Source: Kitasatospora aureofaciens
GTDB lineage: Bacteria; Actinomycetota; Actinomycetes; Streptomycetales; Streptomycetaceae
Direction of reading: 5' to 3'
DNA: 42,786 bases
Assembly: GCA_000720845.1 (NCBI GenBank)
Contig: JODU01000040.1
Coordinates: 1-42,786 of the forward strand
This document shows, in pieces, positions 16,726 through 24,070 of the stretch; within the stretch, counting starts at the first letter, position 1, and each line of letters starts with the position of its first letter. Made by a program: the position numbers and the translations under genes. Under the pieces are notes generated by a model. It did not search any database and was not told the origin of the DNA. It worked only from the letters and a program-made list of their open reading frames with translations.

Positions 16726-16897
16726 CACACGGCAGCTCCCGCGACGCCTTTGTGACGGCACCCATATCGGACCCATCACCCGATGTCGACATCAAGTGGT
16801 TCGTTCATTTGCCCGGTTCCTCCTTCCGTTACACAACCGACGGACAGCCGAGGGTTTGCCGCAGGCTGCTTCGCACAGCGCCGTGACAACGCTTCCC

Positions 16898-16903
16898 TAA
16901 CTT
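16898..16903 (+). promoter_or_regulatory. Candidate sigE promoter -10 (tentative)
   Basis: TAACTT lies about 100 bp before sigE in a relatively AT-rich part of the 274-bp mutY-sigE gap. No good -35 is seen, which would fit a promoter that needs the activator CseB. The assignment is tentative; the rest of the gap shows no gene. Confidence 0.3.
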
Positions 16904-16999
16904 CGTTTGCGTGCCCAGAGGGCGCGGCACGACAACGGACCACAGGCAGTGGGCCGGCGGTGACCACCGTCGGAGTACGGGGATCGGAAGGCGGTTGAC

Positions 17000-17533
17000 A
17001 TGGGCGAGGTGCTCGAGTTCGAGGAGTACGTCCGCACCCGGCAGGACGCGCTGCTGCGCAGCGCCAGGCGCCTGGTCCCCGACCCCGTCGACGCCCAGGA
17101 CCTGCTGCAGACCGCGCTGGCGCGGACGTACGGGCGCTGGGAGACCATCGAGGACAAGCGGCTCGCGGACGCCTACCTGCGCCGGGTGATGATCAACACC
17201 CGGACCGAGTGGTGGCGGGCGCGGAAGCTGGAGGAGGTGCCGACCGAGCAGCTCCCCGAGTCCCCCATGGACGACGCGACCGAGCAGCACGCGGACCGTG
17301 CCCTGCTGATGGACGTCCTGAAGGTGCTCGCCCCGAAACAGCGCAGCGTCGTGGTGCTGCGACACTGGGAGCAGATGTCGACGGAGGAGACCGCCGCCGC
17401 CCTCGGCATGTCGGCGGGAACGGTCAAGAGCACGCTGCACCGGGCGCTCGCCCGGCTCCGCGAGGAGCTGGTCGCCCGCGATCTGGACGCACGGGCGCTG
17501 GAGCGTGAGGAGCGGGAGCGTTGCGCGGCCTGA
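17000..17533 (+). CDS. sigE: ECF sigma factor SigE, cell-envelope stress (177 aa)
   Basis: This is an ECF sigma factor with region 2 (VRTRQDALLRSARRLVPDPVDAQDLLQTALARTYGRWETI) and region 4 (VLAPKQRSVVVLRHWEQMSTEETAAALGMSAGTVKSTLHRALARLREEL). Sequence, length and downstream genes match S. coelicolor SigE, which directs transcription of envelope genes in response to cell-wall damage. It lacks an adjacent anti-sigma; activity is instead set by transcription through the CseB/CseC two-component system encoded downstream. The ATG at 17000 has a GGAAGGCGG Shine-Dalgarno. The last codons overlap cseA by 13 nt. Confidence 0.97.
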   Translation: MGEVLEFEEYVRTRQDALLRSARRLVPDPVDAQDLLQTALARTYGRWETIEDKRLADAYLRRVMINTRTEWWRARKLEEVPTEQLPESPMDDATEQHADRALLMDVLKVLAPKQRSVVVLRHWEQMSTEETAAALGMSAGTVKSTLHRALARLREELVARDLDARALEREERERCAA

Positions 17534-18204
17534 CCGACGGTCGGACACCCGGGGGGACCGGGAGAACCACGCAGGCGGCGAGTGCGGCGGTGGCCGTGTT
17601 CGTCGCCCTCGGCGTTTCCCTGTCCGGCTGCGGGACCGGCGGCACCGGCGCCCGGGACGAGGGGCCGGCCCACGCGGACACGGTGGGCGGCGCGGCCTCG
17701 TCGTCCCCCGAGCCGGCGGCGAAGGCGTCCCCCTCCCCCTCGAAGGTCCCCGACCGCGTCGACGCGGTGCGGCTCGTCAAGGCGGACCCCGAGGTCTCCC
17801 CGGAGGTCAAGCGCGAGCTGAAGCCGTGCGTCGCCGACGAGTACCCCGTCGACGTGTCGTACGGGAAGCTGACGGACAGCCCGGCGGACGACGTCGTCGT
17901 CAACGTGCTGACGTGCGGTGACGCGGTGGGTGTGGGCAGTTACGTGTACCGCGAGGAGGACGGCGCGTACCAGAATGTGTTCAAGGCGGAGGAGCCTCCG
18001 GTCTACGCGGAGATCGACCGCGGCGACCTGGTGGTGACGAAGCAGGTGTACGACAAGGGGGACCCGGTGTCGAGTCCGTCCAGCGAGAACGTGATCACGT
18101 TCCGCTGGGCGTCGGGCCGGTTCACCGAGGAGTACCGCACCCACAACGACTACAGCAAGGCCGCGGGGAACGCGCCCACCCCGGTTCCGGAGCCGGACAG
18201 CTGA
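17521..18204 (+). CDS. cseA: Lipoprotein CseA, negative modulator of SigE signalling (227 aa)
   Basis: The protein has a signal segment AAVAVFVALGVSLSGC with lipobox LSGC, a Glu/Pro/Ser linker and a soluble outer domain. In S. coelicolor CseA is an extracytoplasmic lipoprotein that damps the SigE response, probably through the sensor CseC. The start is a TTG at 17521, supported by a GAGGAGCGGGAG sequence just upstream within sigE and by an arginine-containing N-region; internal GTG codons at 17590 and 17596 are alternatives. It is 129 bp before cseB. Confidence 0.88.
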   Translation: MRGLTDGRTPGGTGRTTQAASAAVAVFVALGVSLSGCGTGGTGARDEGPAHADTVGGAASSSPEPAAKASPSPSKVPDRVDAVRLVKADPEVSPEVKRELKPCVADEYPVDVSYGKLTDSPADDVVVNVLTCGDAVGVGSYVYREEDGAYQNVFKAEEPPVYAEIDRGDLVVTKQVYDKGDPVSSPSSENVITFRWASGRFTEEYRTHNDYSKAAGNAPTPVPEPDS

Positions 18205-18333
18205 ACCGCGTCGTCGCGGCGGCCGGCGTGAACCGATCGGGCCGCTCGTACCGATGACCGGGTGAAGGCGCTGTAGGCGATCCGGCGACCGACCCGTTCG
18301 ACCGACCACACCCTGAGGACTGAGAGCACCGGG

Positions 18334-19038
18334 ATGGCAGACCAGACCCACGTCCTGTTCGTCGAGGACGACGACGTCATCCGCGAGGCCACCCAGCTCG
18401 CCCTGGAGCGGGACGGCTTCGCGGTCACCGCGATGCCCGACGGGCTCTCGGGCCTGGAGTCCTTCCGGGCCGACCGTCCCGACATCGCCCTGCTCGACGT
18501 CATGCTCCCCGGCCTCGACGGCGTCAGCCTGTGCCGCCGTATCCGGGACGAGTCCACGGTGCCGGTGATCATGCTGTCGGCGCGGGCGGACTCCATCGAC
18601 GTGGTGCTCGGCCTGGAGGCCGGCGCCGACGACTACGTGACCAAGCCGTTCGACGGGGCCGTGCTGGTCGCCCGTATCCGGGCGGTGCTGCGGCGCTTCG
18701 GGCACGCCGGGGGCGGCGACCGGGCGGATGCGGCCGGTGCCGGGGACACCGGGGGCGTGCTCACCTTCGGCGACCTGGAGGTGGACACGGACGGCATGGA
18801 GGTGCACCGCGCCGGGCGGCCGGTGGGGCTCACGCCGACCGAGATGCGGCTGCTGCTGGAGTTCTCCTCGGCGCCCGGCACCGTGCTCTCGCGCGACAAG
18901 CTGCTGGAACGGGTGTGGGACTACGGCTGGGGCGGGGACACCCGGGTCGTCGACGTGCACGTGCAGCGGCTGCGCACCAAGATCGGCCAGGACCGGATCG
19001 AGACGGTCCGCGGCTTCGGCTACAAGTTGAAGGCCTGA
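18334..19038 (+). CDS. cseB: Response regulator CseB (234 aa)
   Basis: An OmpR/PhoB-type response regulator. The receiver domain has the acidic pocket VEDDD at the N-terminus, phospho-acceptor Asp55 in LLDVMLPGLDGV, and the conserved Lys in VTKPF. The winged-helix output domain covers about residues 140-234 (GLTPTEMRLLLEFSSAPGTVLSRDKLLERVWDYG ... VVDVHVQRLRTKIG). It activates the sigE operon when phosphorylated by CseC. The insert between domains is Gly/Ala/Asp-rich. Confidence 0.96.
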   Translation: MADQTHVLFVEDDDVIREATQLALERDGFAVTAMPDGLSGLESFRADRPDIALLDVMLPGLDGVSLCRRIRDESTVPVIMLSARADSIDVVLGLEAGADDYVTKPFDGAVLVARIRAVLRRFGHAGGGDRADAAGAGDTGGVLTFGDLEVDTDGMEVHRAGRPVGLTPTEMRLLLEFSSAPGTVLSRDKLLERVWDYGWGGDTRVVDVHVQRLRTKIGQDRIETVRGFGYKLKA

Positions 19039-19056
19039 GCGGGGATATACAGGGAT

Positions 19057-20553
19057 ATGCGGGGGTTCTTCCGACAACGCCGGAGCGTCTCGCCGCCGGG
19101 GCACCCGTCCGGCCGCACGGGGCCCGGCGAGCAGGCGGGGCCGGGCGGGCGTACGCGGGTCCTCGGTGTGCGCGGTCTGCGTGCCCGCGGCATCCGCACG
19201 GGGCTGCGCTGGAAGCTGAGCGCGGCCATCGCGCTGGTCGGCGCGCTGGTGGCGGTCGCGCTGAGCCTGGTCGTGCACAACGCCGCCCGGGTGTCGATGC
19301 TCGACAACGCCCGGGACCTCGCCGACGACCGGATCCTGATCGCCCAGCGCAACTACGAGCTGTCCGGGCGGCAGAACTTCCCCAACGCCCAGATCGACGA
19401 CCCCGCTCTGCCGCCGGAGCTGCGCCGCAAGGTCGAGGCGGGGCGGCGGGCCACGTACGTCTCCGAGCGGCCGGACGGCGTGCCGGACATCTGGGCGGCC
19501 GTGCCGCTCAAGGACGGGCACGTGATGTCGCTGCACTCCGGATTCACGGACCGCAGCGCGGACATCCTCAGCGACCTGGACCAGGCCCTGGTCATCGGTT
19601 CCATTGCGGTCGTCCTCGGCGGCAGCGCGCTGGGCGTGCTCATCGGCGGTCAGCTGTCGCGCCGGCTGCGCAAGGCCGCCGCCGCCGCGAACCAGGTGGC
19701 CAACGGCGAGGCCGAGGTCCGGGTGCGGGAGGCCATCGGCGGTGTCGTGCGGGACGAGACGGACGACGTGGCCCGCGCCGTGGACGCGATGGCCGACGCC
19801 TTGCAGCAGCGCATCGAGGCCGAGCGCCGGGTCACCGCGGACATCGCGCACGAGCTGCGCACCCCGGTGACCGGTCTGCTCACGGCCGCCGAGCTGCTGC
19901 CGCCGGGCCGGCCGACCGAGCTGGTGCTCGACCGGGCGAAGGCGATGCGCACGCTCGTCGAGGACGTCCTGGAGGTGGCCCGGCTCGACGGGGCCTCGGA
20001 GCGGGCCGAGCTGCAGGACATCATGCTGGGCGACTTCGTGACCCGGCGGGTGGCGGCCAAGGACCCGGCCGTCGAGGTGCGGGTGATCCACGAGTCCGAG
20101 GTCACCACCGACCCGCGCCGCCTGGAGCGCGTGCTGTTCAACCTGCTCGCGAACGCCGCCCGGCACGGCCGCTCGCCCGTCGAGGTCAGCGTCGAGGGCC
20201 GGGTGATCCGGGTCCGCGACCACGGCCCCGGGTTCCCCGAGGACCTGCTGGCCGAGGGCCCGAGCCGGTTCCGCACCGGCAGCACGGACCGGGCCGGCCG
20301 CGGGCACGGGCTCGGGCTGACCATCGCCGCGGGCCAGGCCCGGGTGCTGGGCGCCCGGCTCACCTTCCGCAACGTGCGCCCGGCCGGTGCCCCCGCGCAC
20401 ATACCGGCCGAGGGCGCGGTCGCCGTCCTGTGGCTCCCTGAGCACGCACCGACCAGCACGGGGAGCTATCCGATGCTGCCGGACCGGTCGAGCGGGGGCA
20501 CGTCGTCGCCGTCGTCCCGGGAGGCGTCCCCGGAGACGTCCCGGAGGCGGTGA
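19057..20553 (+). CDS. cseC: Sensor histidine kinase CseC (498 aa)
   Basis: A membrane histidine kinase with first helix near residues 52-72 (LSAAIALVGALVAVALSLVVH), an extracytoplasmic sensor of about 110 residues, a second helix near 180-200 (ALVIGSIAVVLGGSALGVLIGG), a HAMP segment, and the H-box DIAHELRTPVTG with His265. The ATPase domain carries N-box NLLANAARHG and G-boxes DHGPGFP and GRGHGLGLTIA. It detects cell-wall damage, for example by glycopeptides or lysozyme, and phosphorylates CseB. The ATG is 18 bp after cseB. The C-terminus is a low-complexity Ser/Pro tail. Confidence 0.96.
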   Translation: MRGFFRQRRSVSPPGHPSGRTGPGEQAGPGGRTRVLGVRGLRARGIRTGLRWKLSAAIALVGALVAVALSLVVHNAARVSMLDNARDLADDRILIAQRNYELSGRQNFPNAQIDDPALPPELRRKVEAGRRATYVSERPDGVPDIWAAVPLKDGHVMSLHSGFTDRSADILSDLDQALVIGSIAVVLGGSALGVLIGGQLSRRLRKAAAAANQVANGEAEVRVREAIGGVVRDETDDVARAVDAMADALQQRIEAERRVTADIAHELRTPVTGLLTAAELLPPGRPTELVLDRAKAMRTLVEDVLEVARLDGASERAELQDIMLGDFVTRRVAAKDPAVEVRVIHESEVTTDPRRLERVLFNLLANAARHGRSPVEVSVEGRVIRVRDHGPGFPEDLLAEGPSRFRTGSTDRAGRGHGLGLTIAAGQARVLGARLTFRNVRPAGAPAHIPAEGAVAVLWLPEHAPTSTGSYPMLPDRSSGGTSSPSSREASPETSRRR

Positions 20554-20562
20554 CGCCCGGCT

Positions 20563-20616
20563 CGGCGGTCGCGTCCGGTTCGGCGGTCACATCCGGTTCG
20601 GCGGTCACATCCGGTC
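20563..20616. repeat. 18-bp tandem repeat, 3 copies, over a stop codon
   Basis: CGGCGGTCRCRTCCGGTT occurs at 20563-20580, 20581-20598 and 20599-20616 (last base C). The third copy includes the stop codon of the minus-strand APH-like gene (20605-20607). Confidence 0.8.
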
Positions 20617-21468
20617 GAGTGCGGCACGGACCCGGTGGAGTCCCTCGGCCCTCCAGTGGTCCCGGTCGGGCATCTGGTCGTCCCGGCGCCAGCGCCAGGC
20701 GGAGAACAGCGCCCAGTTCAGCGCGCGGCACCGGTGGACCAGAGCGGGATCGGCGCCCGCGTAGTGGTCCGCCGCTTCTTCGGGGCCATGGGCGAGGTCG
20801 AACTCGACCGGCCCGCGGCAGCAGGTGGCGAGGTCGACGAAGAGCGGGCCTCTGCGCGTGTTCAGGAGGTTTCCGGGGTGCGGCTCGCCGTGCAGTAGCT
20901 GCTCGCGTGCCCGGTCGGCACTGATCCCGGCGCTCAGACCACTGAGGGTGTCGTGGAGGAATCCCCGGTCGGACTCGGACAGCTCGGGCGACCGCTGCCG
21001 GTCGTCCACCCCTGCCAGCGCCACGGCCACTCGATGGGTGAAGTGCGGTGCGTCCAGGTCGATCCGGCGCAGGGCGGCATGGTGCCGCATGAGCGCGTCC
21101 GCGTAGTCGGCCGGCGCGATCGGCGGTCCCACGGGTTCGTAGTAGGTCCAGAGCGAGATGACGAAGGCGTCCCGCACATGGGCCCGGGGGGCGACCCGGG
21201 GATCCAGCTCCCCCACCGGAGCCTCGACGTCGGCGAGCCGATGGGCGACCTCCACCTCGAACGCGGCCTCGGCCAGGTGCCCCGCGGACGCGACCCGGGC
21301 CAGGACCTCGCACGGGAGCAGACGCAGTGCGACGCGGTCCGAGTTGTGGACGACGAGCACCTCGTCGGCCTGGAGGCCCAGCTCCGAAGCGGTGCTCCGG
21401 GCGCTCTCTGCCGCGCGGCGCAGTTCCGCTGGCTCCACACCGTCCTCCTCCGCGGGTTCGGCGCTCAT
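20605..21468 (-). CDS. Aminoglycoside phosphotransferase-like (APH) kinase (287 aa)
   Basis: The APH/choline-kinase fold is shown by the Brenner-type motif LLHGEPHPGNLL and the metal-binding PLFVDLATCCRGPVEFDLAH. The usual catalytic HGD is HGE here. Upstream, RVALRLLPCEVLARV and the AAFEVEVAHRLADVEAPVGELDP segment match the N-lobe of the family. Substrate is unknown; many Streptomyces paralogues are not resistance enzymes. The start is set at the ATG at 21468 (MSAEPAEE), although its AGGAG lies too close; a GTG at 21552 is the upstream alternative. The gene converges on cseC. Confidence 0.85.
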   Translation of the reverse strand: MSAEPAEEDGVEPAELRRAAESARSTASELGLQADEVLVVHNSDRVALRLLPCEVLARVASAGHLAEAAFEVEVAHRLADVEAPVGELDPRVAPRAHVRDAFVISLWTYYEPVGPPIAPADYADALMRHHAALRRIDLDAPHFTHRVAVALAGVDDRQRSPELSESDRGFLHDTLSGLSAGISADRAREQLLHGEPHPGNLLNTRRGPLFVDLATCCRGPVEFDLAHGPEEAADHYAGADPALVHRCRALNWALFSAWRWRRDDQMPDRDHWRAEGLHRVRAALDRM

Positions 21469-21582
21469 GCTCCTGGTGCGGGCCGTCCCGGTCGAGTGGT
21501 TTTCGCTCGCCGGCCGCAGCCGCCGCAGCTTGTCCGTACGCCGATGTGGCACGGGGCACTGGCGTCGGCCGGACGCGGGACG

Positions 21583-22035
21583 TCACAGGGGCAGGGGGCG
21601 GGCCTCGACCAGGTTGGCCATCACGAGGGTGGAGCTGAGGCGCTGGACGCCGGGGAGGGAGGCGAGGCGCTCGTCGTAGAGCCACCGGTACGCCTCCAGG
21701 TCGCGGGTGACGACCCGCAGCAGGTAGTCGGGGTCGCCGAACAGCCGCTGGGCCTGGAGGACGTGGGGGATCTCGGCGACGGCCGTCTCGAAGGCGGCCA
21801 CGGTCTGCCGGTCCTCGTAGCGCATGGTGACGAAGACCAGCGCCTCGAAGCCCAGGCCGAGCGCGGGAGCGTTCAGCGCGGCGTGGTAGCCGGTGATCGC
21901 GCCGGAGCGTTCCAGGGCGCGCAGGCGCCGGTGGCAGGGGGAGACGCTGAGGCCGACCCGCCCGGCGAGTTCGGTCAGGGTCTGCCGGCCGTCCTTCTGC
22001 AGCTCCGCAAGGATCTGCCGGTCCAGGTCGTCCAT
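21583..22035 (-). CDS. Lrp/AsnC-family regulator (150 aa)
   Basis: The N-terminal helix-turn-helix is LDRQILAELQKDGRQTLTELAGRVGLSVSPCHRRLRALERSGAITGY. The C-terminal RAM ligand-binding domain includes EIPHVLQAQRLFGDPDYLLRVVTRD. Length is typical. It is divergent from a LysE-type exporter, the usual arrangement in which the regulator senses an amino acid and switches on its export. A spaced inverted repeat lies in the shared promoter region. Confidence 0.95.
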   Translation of the reverse strand: MDDLDRQILAELQKDGRQTLTELAGRVGLSVSPCHRRLRALERSGAITGYHAALNAPALGLGFEALVFVTMRYEDRQTVAAFETAVAEIPHVLQAQRLFGDPDYLLRVVTRDLEAYRWLYDERLASLPGVQRLSSTLVMANLVEARPLPL

Positions 22036-22067
22036 GGACCAGATCCTTCCACGAGTGGTGCCTGTCG

Positions 22068-22105
22068 AGGAAAAAGTTGGAAGCACCTTACGGGCAGTTT
22101 TTCCT
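22068..22105. promoter_or_regulatory. Inverted repeat, candidate Lrp operator
   Basis: AGGAAAAA (22068-22075) and TTTTTCCT (22098-22105) are perfect inverted arms 22 bp apart in the 117-bp gap between the divergent regulator and exporter genes. The arms are AT-rich in a GC-rich genome. Confidence 0.5.
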
Positions 22106-22152
22106 AATCTTCCCAGGAGAGTCGGAAGAAGTGTGAGGTGGAGACGGTGGAG

Positions 22153-22779
22153 ATGGCCGGCATCGGGGCGTTCTGGTCGGTGTCCTTCCTGCTGGTACTG
22201 GTCCCGGGGGCGGACTGGGCGTACGCGATCACGGCGGGGCTGCGCCACCGGTCGGTGCTGCCCGCCGTCGGCGGCATGCTGAGCGGATACGTCCTGCTGA
22301 CCGCCGTGGTCGCCGCGGGCCTGGCGACCGCGGTCGCCGGTTCACCGACGGTGCTGACCGTGCTGACGGCCGCCGGGGCGGCGTATCTGATCTGGCTCGG
22401 CGCCACGACGCTGGCCCGCCCCTCGGCGCCCCGGGCCGCGGACGGTTACGCGGGGGACGGCTCCGGCTCGTGGCTGGGCCGGGCGGCCAGAGGGGTCGGC
22501 ATCAGCGGCCTCAATCCCAAGGCGCTGCTGCTGTTCCTCGCCCTGCTGCCGCAGTTCGCCACCCGGGACGCCGACTGGCCCTTCGCCGCGCAGATCGTCG
22601 CCCTCGGCCTGGTGCACACGGCCAACTGCGCCGTGGTCTACACGGGCGTCGGCACCACCGCCCGCCGGGTCCTGGGCGCGCGCCCGGCCGTCGCCACGGC
22701 GGTGTCCCGCTGCTCGGGCGCGGCGATGATCCTGGTCGGCGCCCTGCTGCTGGTGGAGCGGCTGCTCGCCCAAGGGTGA
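22153..22779 (+). CDS. LysE-family amino-acid exporter (208 aa)
   Basis: A six-helix LysE/RhtB-type exporter. Recognisable pieces are FLLVLVPGADWAYAITAGLRHR at the N-terminus, AAGAAYLIWLGATTL in the middle, and GISGLNPKALLLFLALLPQF, the conserved NPK-containing motif. It would export amino acids across the membrane and is probably activated by the divergent Lrp-type regulator. The ATG at 22153 has AGGTGGAG about 9 nt upstream; an in-frame GTG at 22138 is an alternative start. Confidence 0.92.
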   Translation: MAGIGAFWSVSFLLVLVPGADWAYAITAGLRHRSVLPAVGGMLSGYVLLTAVVAAGLATAVAGSPTVLTVLTAAGAAYLIWLGATTLARPSAPRAADGYAGDGSGSWLGRAARGVGISGLNPKALLLFLALLPQFATRDADWPFAAQIVALGLVHTANCAVVYTGVGTTARRVLGARPAVATAVSRCSGAAMILVGALLLVERLLAQG

Positions 22780-22798
22780 GCGCACTAGTCTGACGATC

Positions 22799-23242
22799 AT
22801 GGCGGATTGGGGACTGCGGTCGGCCTCGGCGGCGGACGTCGAGGCGGTGGCCGAGTTGCGTGCCATGGTGCTGCGGGCGGATCTGGAGCGGCTCGGGCGG
22901 TACGACGGTCAGCGGGTGCGGCAGCGGCTGCGGGACGGGTTCGTCCCGGCGCACACCCGGGTGATCGAGGTGGGCGGCGCGTTCGCCGGATGCGTGTCGC
23001 TGCGGCCGGCCGAGGACGCCCACTGGCTGGAGCACTTCTATCTGGCCCCGCAGTCGCAGGGCGGCGGCATCGGAACGGCCGTACTGCGCGAACTGCTGGA
23101 GCGGTGCGACCGCGAGGGCATCGTGGTCCGGCTGAACGTGCTGCGGGGCAGTCCCGCACGCCGACTGTACGAACGGCACGGTTTCGCCGTGGAGAGCGAG
23201 GATCCGGTGGACGTGTTCATGGTTCGCACGCCCGTAACCTGA
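22799..23242 (+). CDS. GNAT-family N-acetyltransferase (147 aa)
   Basis: A single GNAT domain with the acetyl-CoA binding motif A LEHFYLAPQSQGGGIGTAVLRELLERC (Q/R-x-x-G-x-G/A type) and the C-terminal LNVLRGSPARRLYERHGFAVESED motif B. Acceptor substrate is unknown. TAGTCT ends 7 nt before the ATG and there is no Shine-Dalgarno, so it may be transcribed on its own as a leaderless mRNA although it is only 19 bp after the exporter. Confidence 0.9.
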   Translation: MADWGLRSASAADVEAVAELRAMVLRADLERLGRYDGQRVRQRLRDGFVPAHTRVIEVGGAFAGCVSLRPAEDAHWLEHFYLAPQSQGGGIGTAVLRELLERCDREGIVVRLNVLRGSPARRLYERHGFAVESEDPVDVFMVRTPVT

Positions 23243-23248
23243 GGCGCC

Positions 23249-23707
23249 ATGGGCATACGCATCGAGGCAGAGGTCAGTTACCCGGTCAACGACGAGGTCG
23301 AGCGCGTGCTGGGGTTGGCCGAGGCGGTCGGGGAGCCGGTCACGGTCACGTTCGTCTGGGAGGGGGGTCGGCCCTCGGAACGGGCGGTGCTGGTCCCCGC
23401 GGCCACGCTGGCGCTCTGGGAGCACTGGGCGCCCACCGTCTACGCGACGCCAGACCGGGCCCCGGCGGAGGAGCCCGAGCTGGCCCACCCCGAGGAGTTC
23501 GGCCCGTTCACGCTCTTCCGCCGTCGTGTGGGAGGCCGTACGGCGGTGGCCCGCGACGGCGTGGTGGTCGCGGTACTGCTCGACCCCGACGAGGCGCACT
23601 GGCTGGAGGAGAGGGCCCGCAATGTCCGCCAGGGCTTCATGGATCCGAAGCAGCGGGCGGCGTTCGAGGATTTCCTCGCACGGCAGGCGGGCCGCTGTGA
23701 GCAGTAG
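23249..23707 (+). CDS. Conserved hypothetical protein (152 aa)
   Basis: No family is recognised. The sequence is acidic, has no signal or membrane segment, and reads as an alpha/beta protein (MGIRIEAEVSYPVNDEVERVLGLAE ... VTVTFVWEGG). The C-terminal half has GPFTLFRRRVGGRTAVARDGVVVAVLLDPDEAHWLEERARNVRQGF. It begins 6 bp after the GNAT stop. TAACCT ends 8 nt before the ATG, with a possible GAGG in the gap as Shine-Dalgarno. Function unknown. Confidence 0.75.
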   Translation: MGIRIEAEVSYPVNDEVERVLGLAEAVGEPVTVTFVWEGGRPSERAVLVPAATLALWEHWAPTVYATPDRAPAEEPELAHPEEFGPFTLFRRRVGGRTAVARDGVVVAVLLDPDEAHWLEERARNVRQGFMDPKQRAAFEDFLARQAGRCEQ

Positions 23708-23715
23708 CCCTCTGG

Positions 23716-23799
23716 TTACCGCAGTCCGTCGACGAACGCCTGCCAGGCGCCGGCTCCGACGGTGACGACCGGGCCGGACGGGTCCTTGCTGCCGCGTGC
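23716..23799 (-). pseudogene. DUF397 protein, C-terminal remnant
   Basis: On the minus strand the frame ending in TAA (23718-23716) reads RGSKDPSGPVVTVGAGAW followed by QAFVDGLR. This is the conserved C-terminus of Streptomyces DUF397 proteins (x-SKDPxGPxLxFxxxxWxAFV). The N-terminal two-thirds is missing; homology stops at about 23799, where the ATPase remnant on the other strand begins. Confidence 0.75.
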
Positions 23800-24009
23800 G
23801 CTTCCTGCTCCGGCCGGGCTCGGTACGGGTGGAGGTCGCCGACGACTGCCCCGAGCCGCCGGTTCCCGGGGCTGCCGACGCGCTGGGCGAGGGCGGGCGC
23901 GGACTGCTGATCGTCGCCGCGGTGACCGACCGGTGGGGCGTCACGCCGTACCCGGACGGGCGCGGCAAGACGGTGTGGTCCGAGTGCGTCGGCACAGCGG
24001 ACGAGGAAG
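23796..24009 (+). pseudogene. RsbW-like ATP-binding protein, C-terminal remnant
   Basis: The + frame from 23796 reads RFLLRPGSVRVEVADDCPEPP, then EGGRGLLIVAAVTDRWGVTP and GRGKTVWSE. These are the G1/G2 box and C-terminus of the anti-sigma-type HATPase proteins that accompany XRE-DUF397 loci in Streptomyces. The N-terminal half with the N-box is absent. The frame runs on into antisense of the MFS gene and has no normal stop. Confidence 0.72.
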
Positions 24010-24041
24010 GCCCCCGGGCGGCCGAAGCCGTCCGGGGGCCT
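24010..24041 (-). terminator. Hairpin terminator downstream of the MFS gene
   Basis: GGCCCCCGGGCGGC (24010-24023) pairs with GCCGTCCGGGGGCC (24028-24041): a 14-bp stem with one G-T pair and a CGAA tetraloop. It starts 30 bp after the MFS stop on the minus strand. Confidence 0.75.
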
Positions 24042-24070
24042 GGTGAGGGGGCAGGCGGGCCGCCGCGAGG

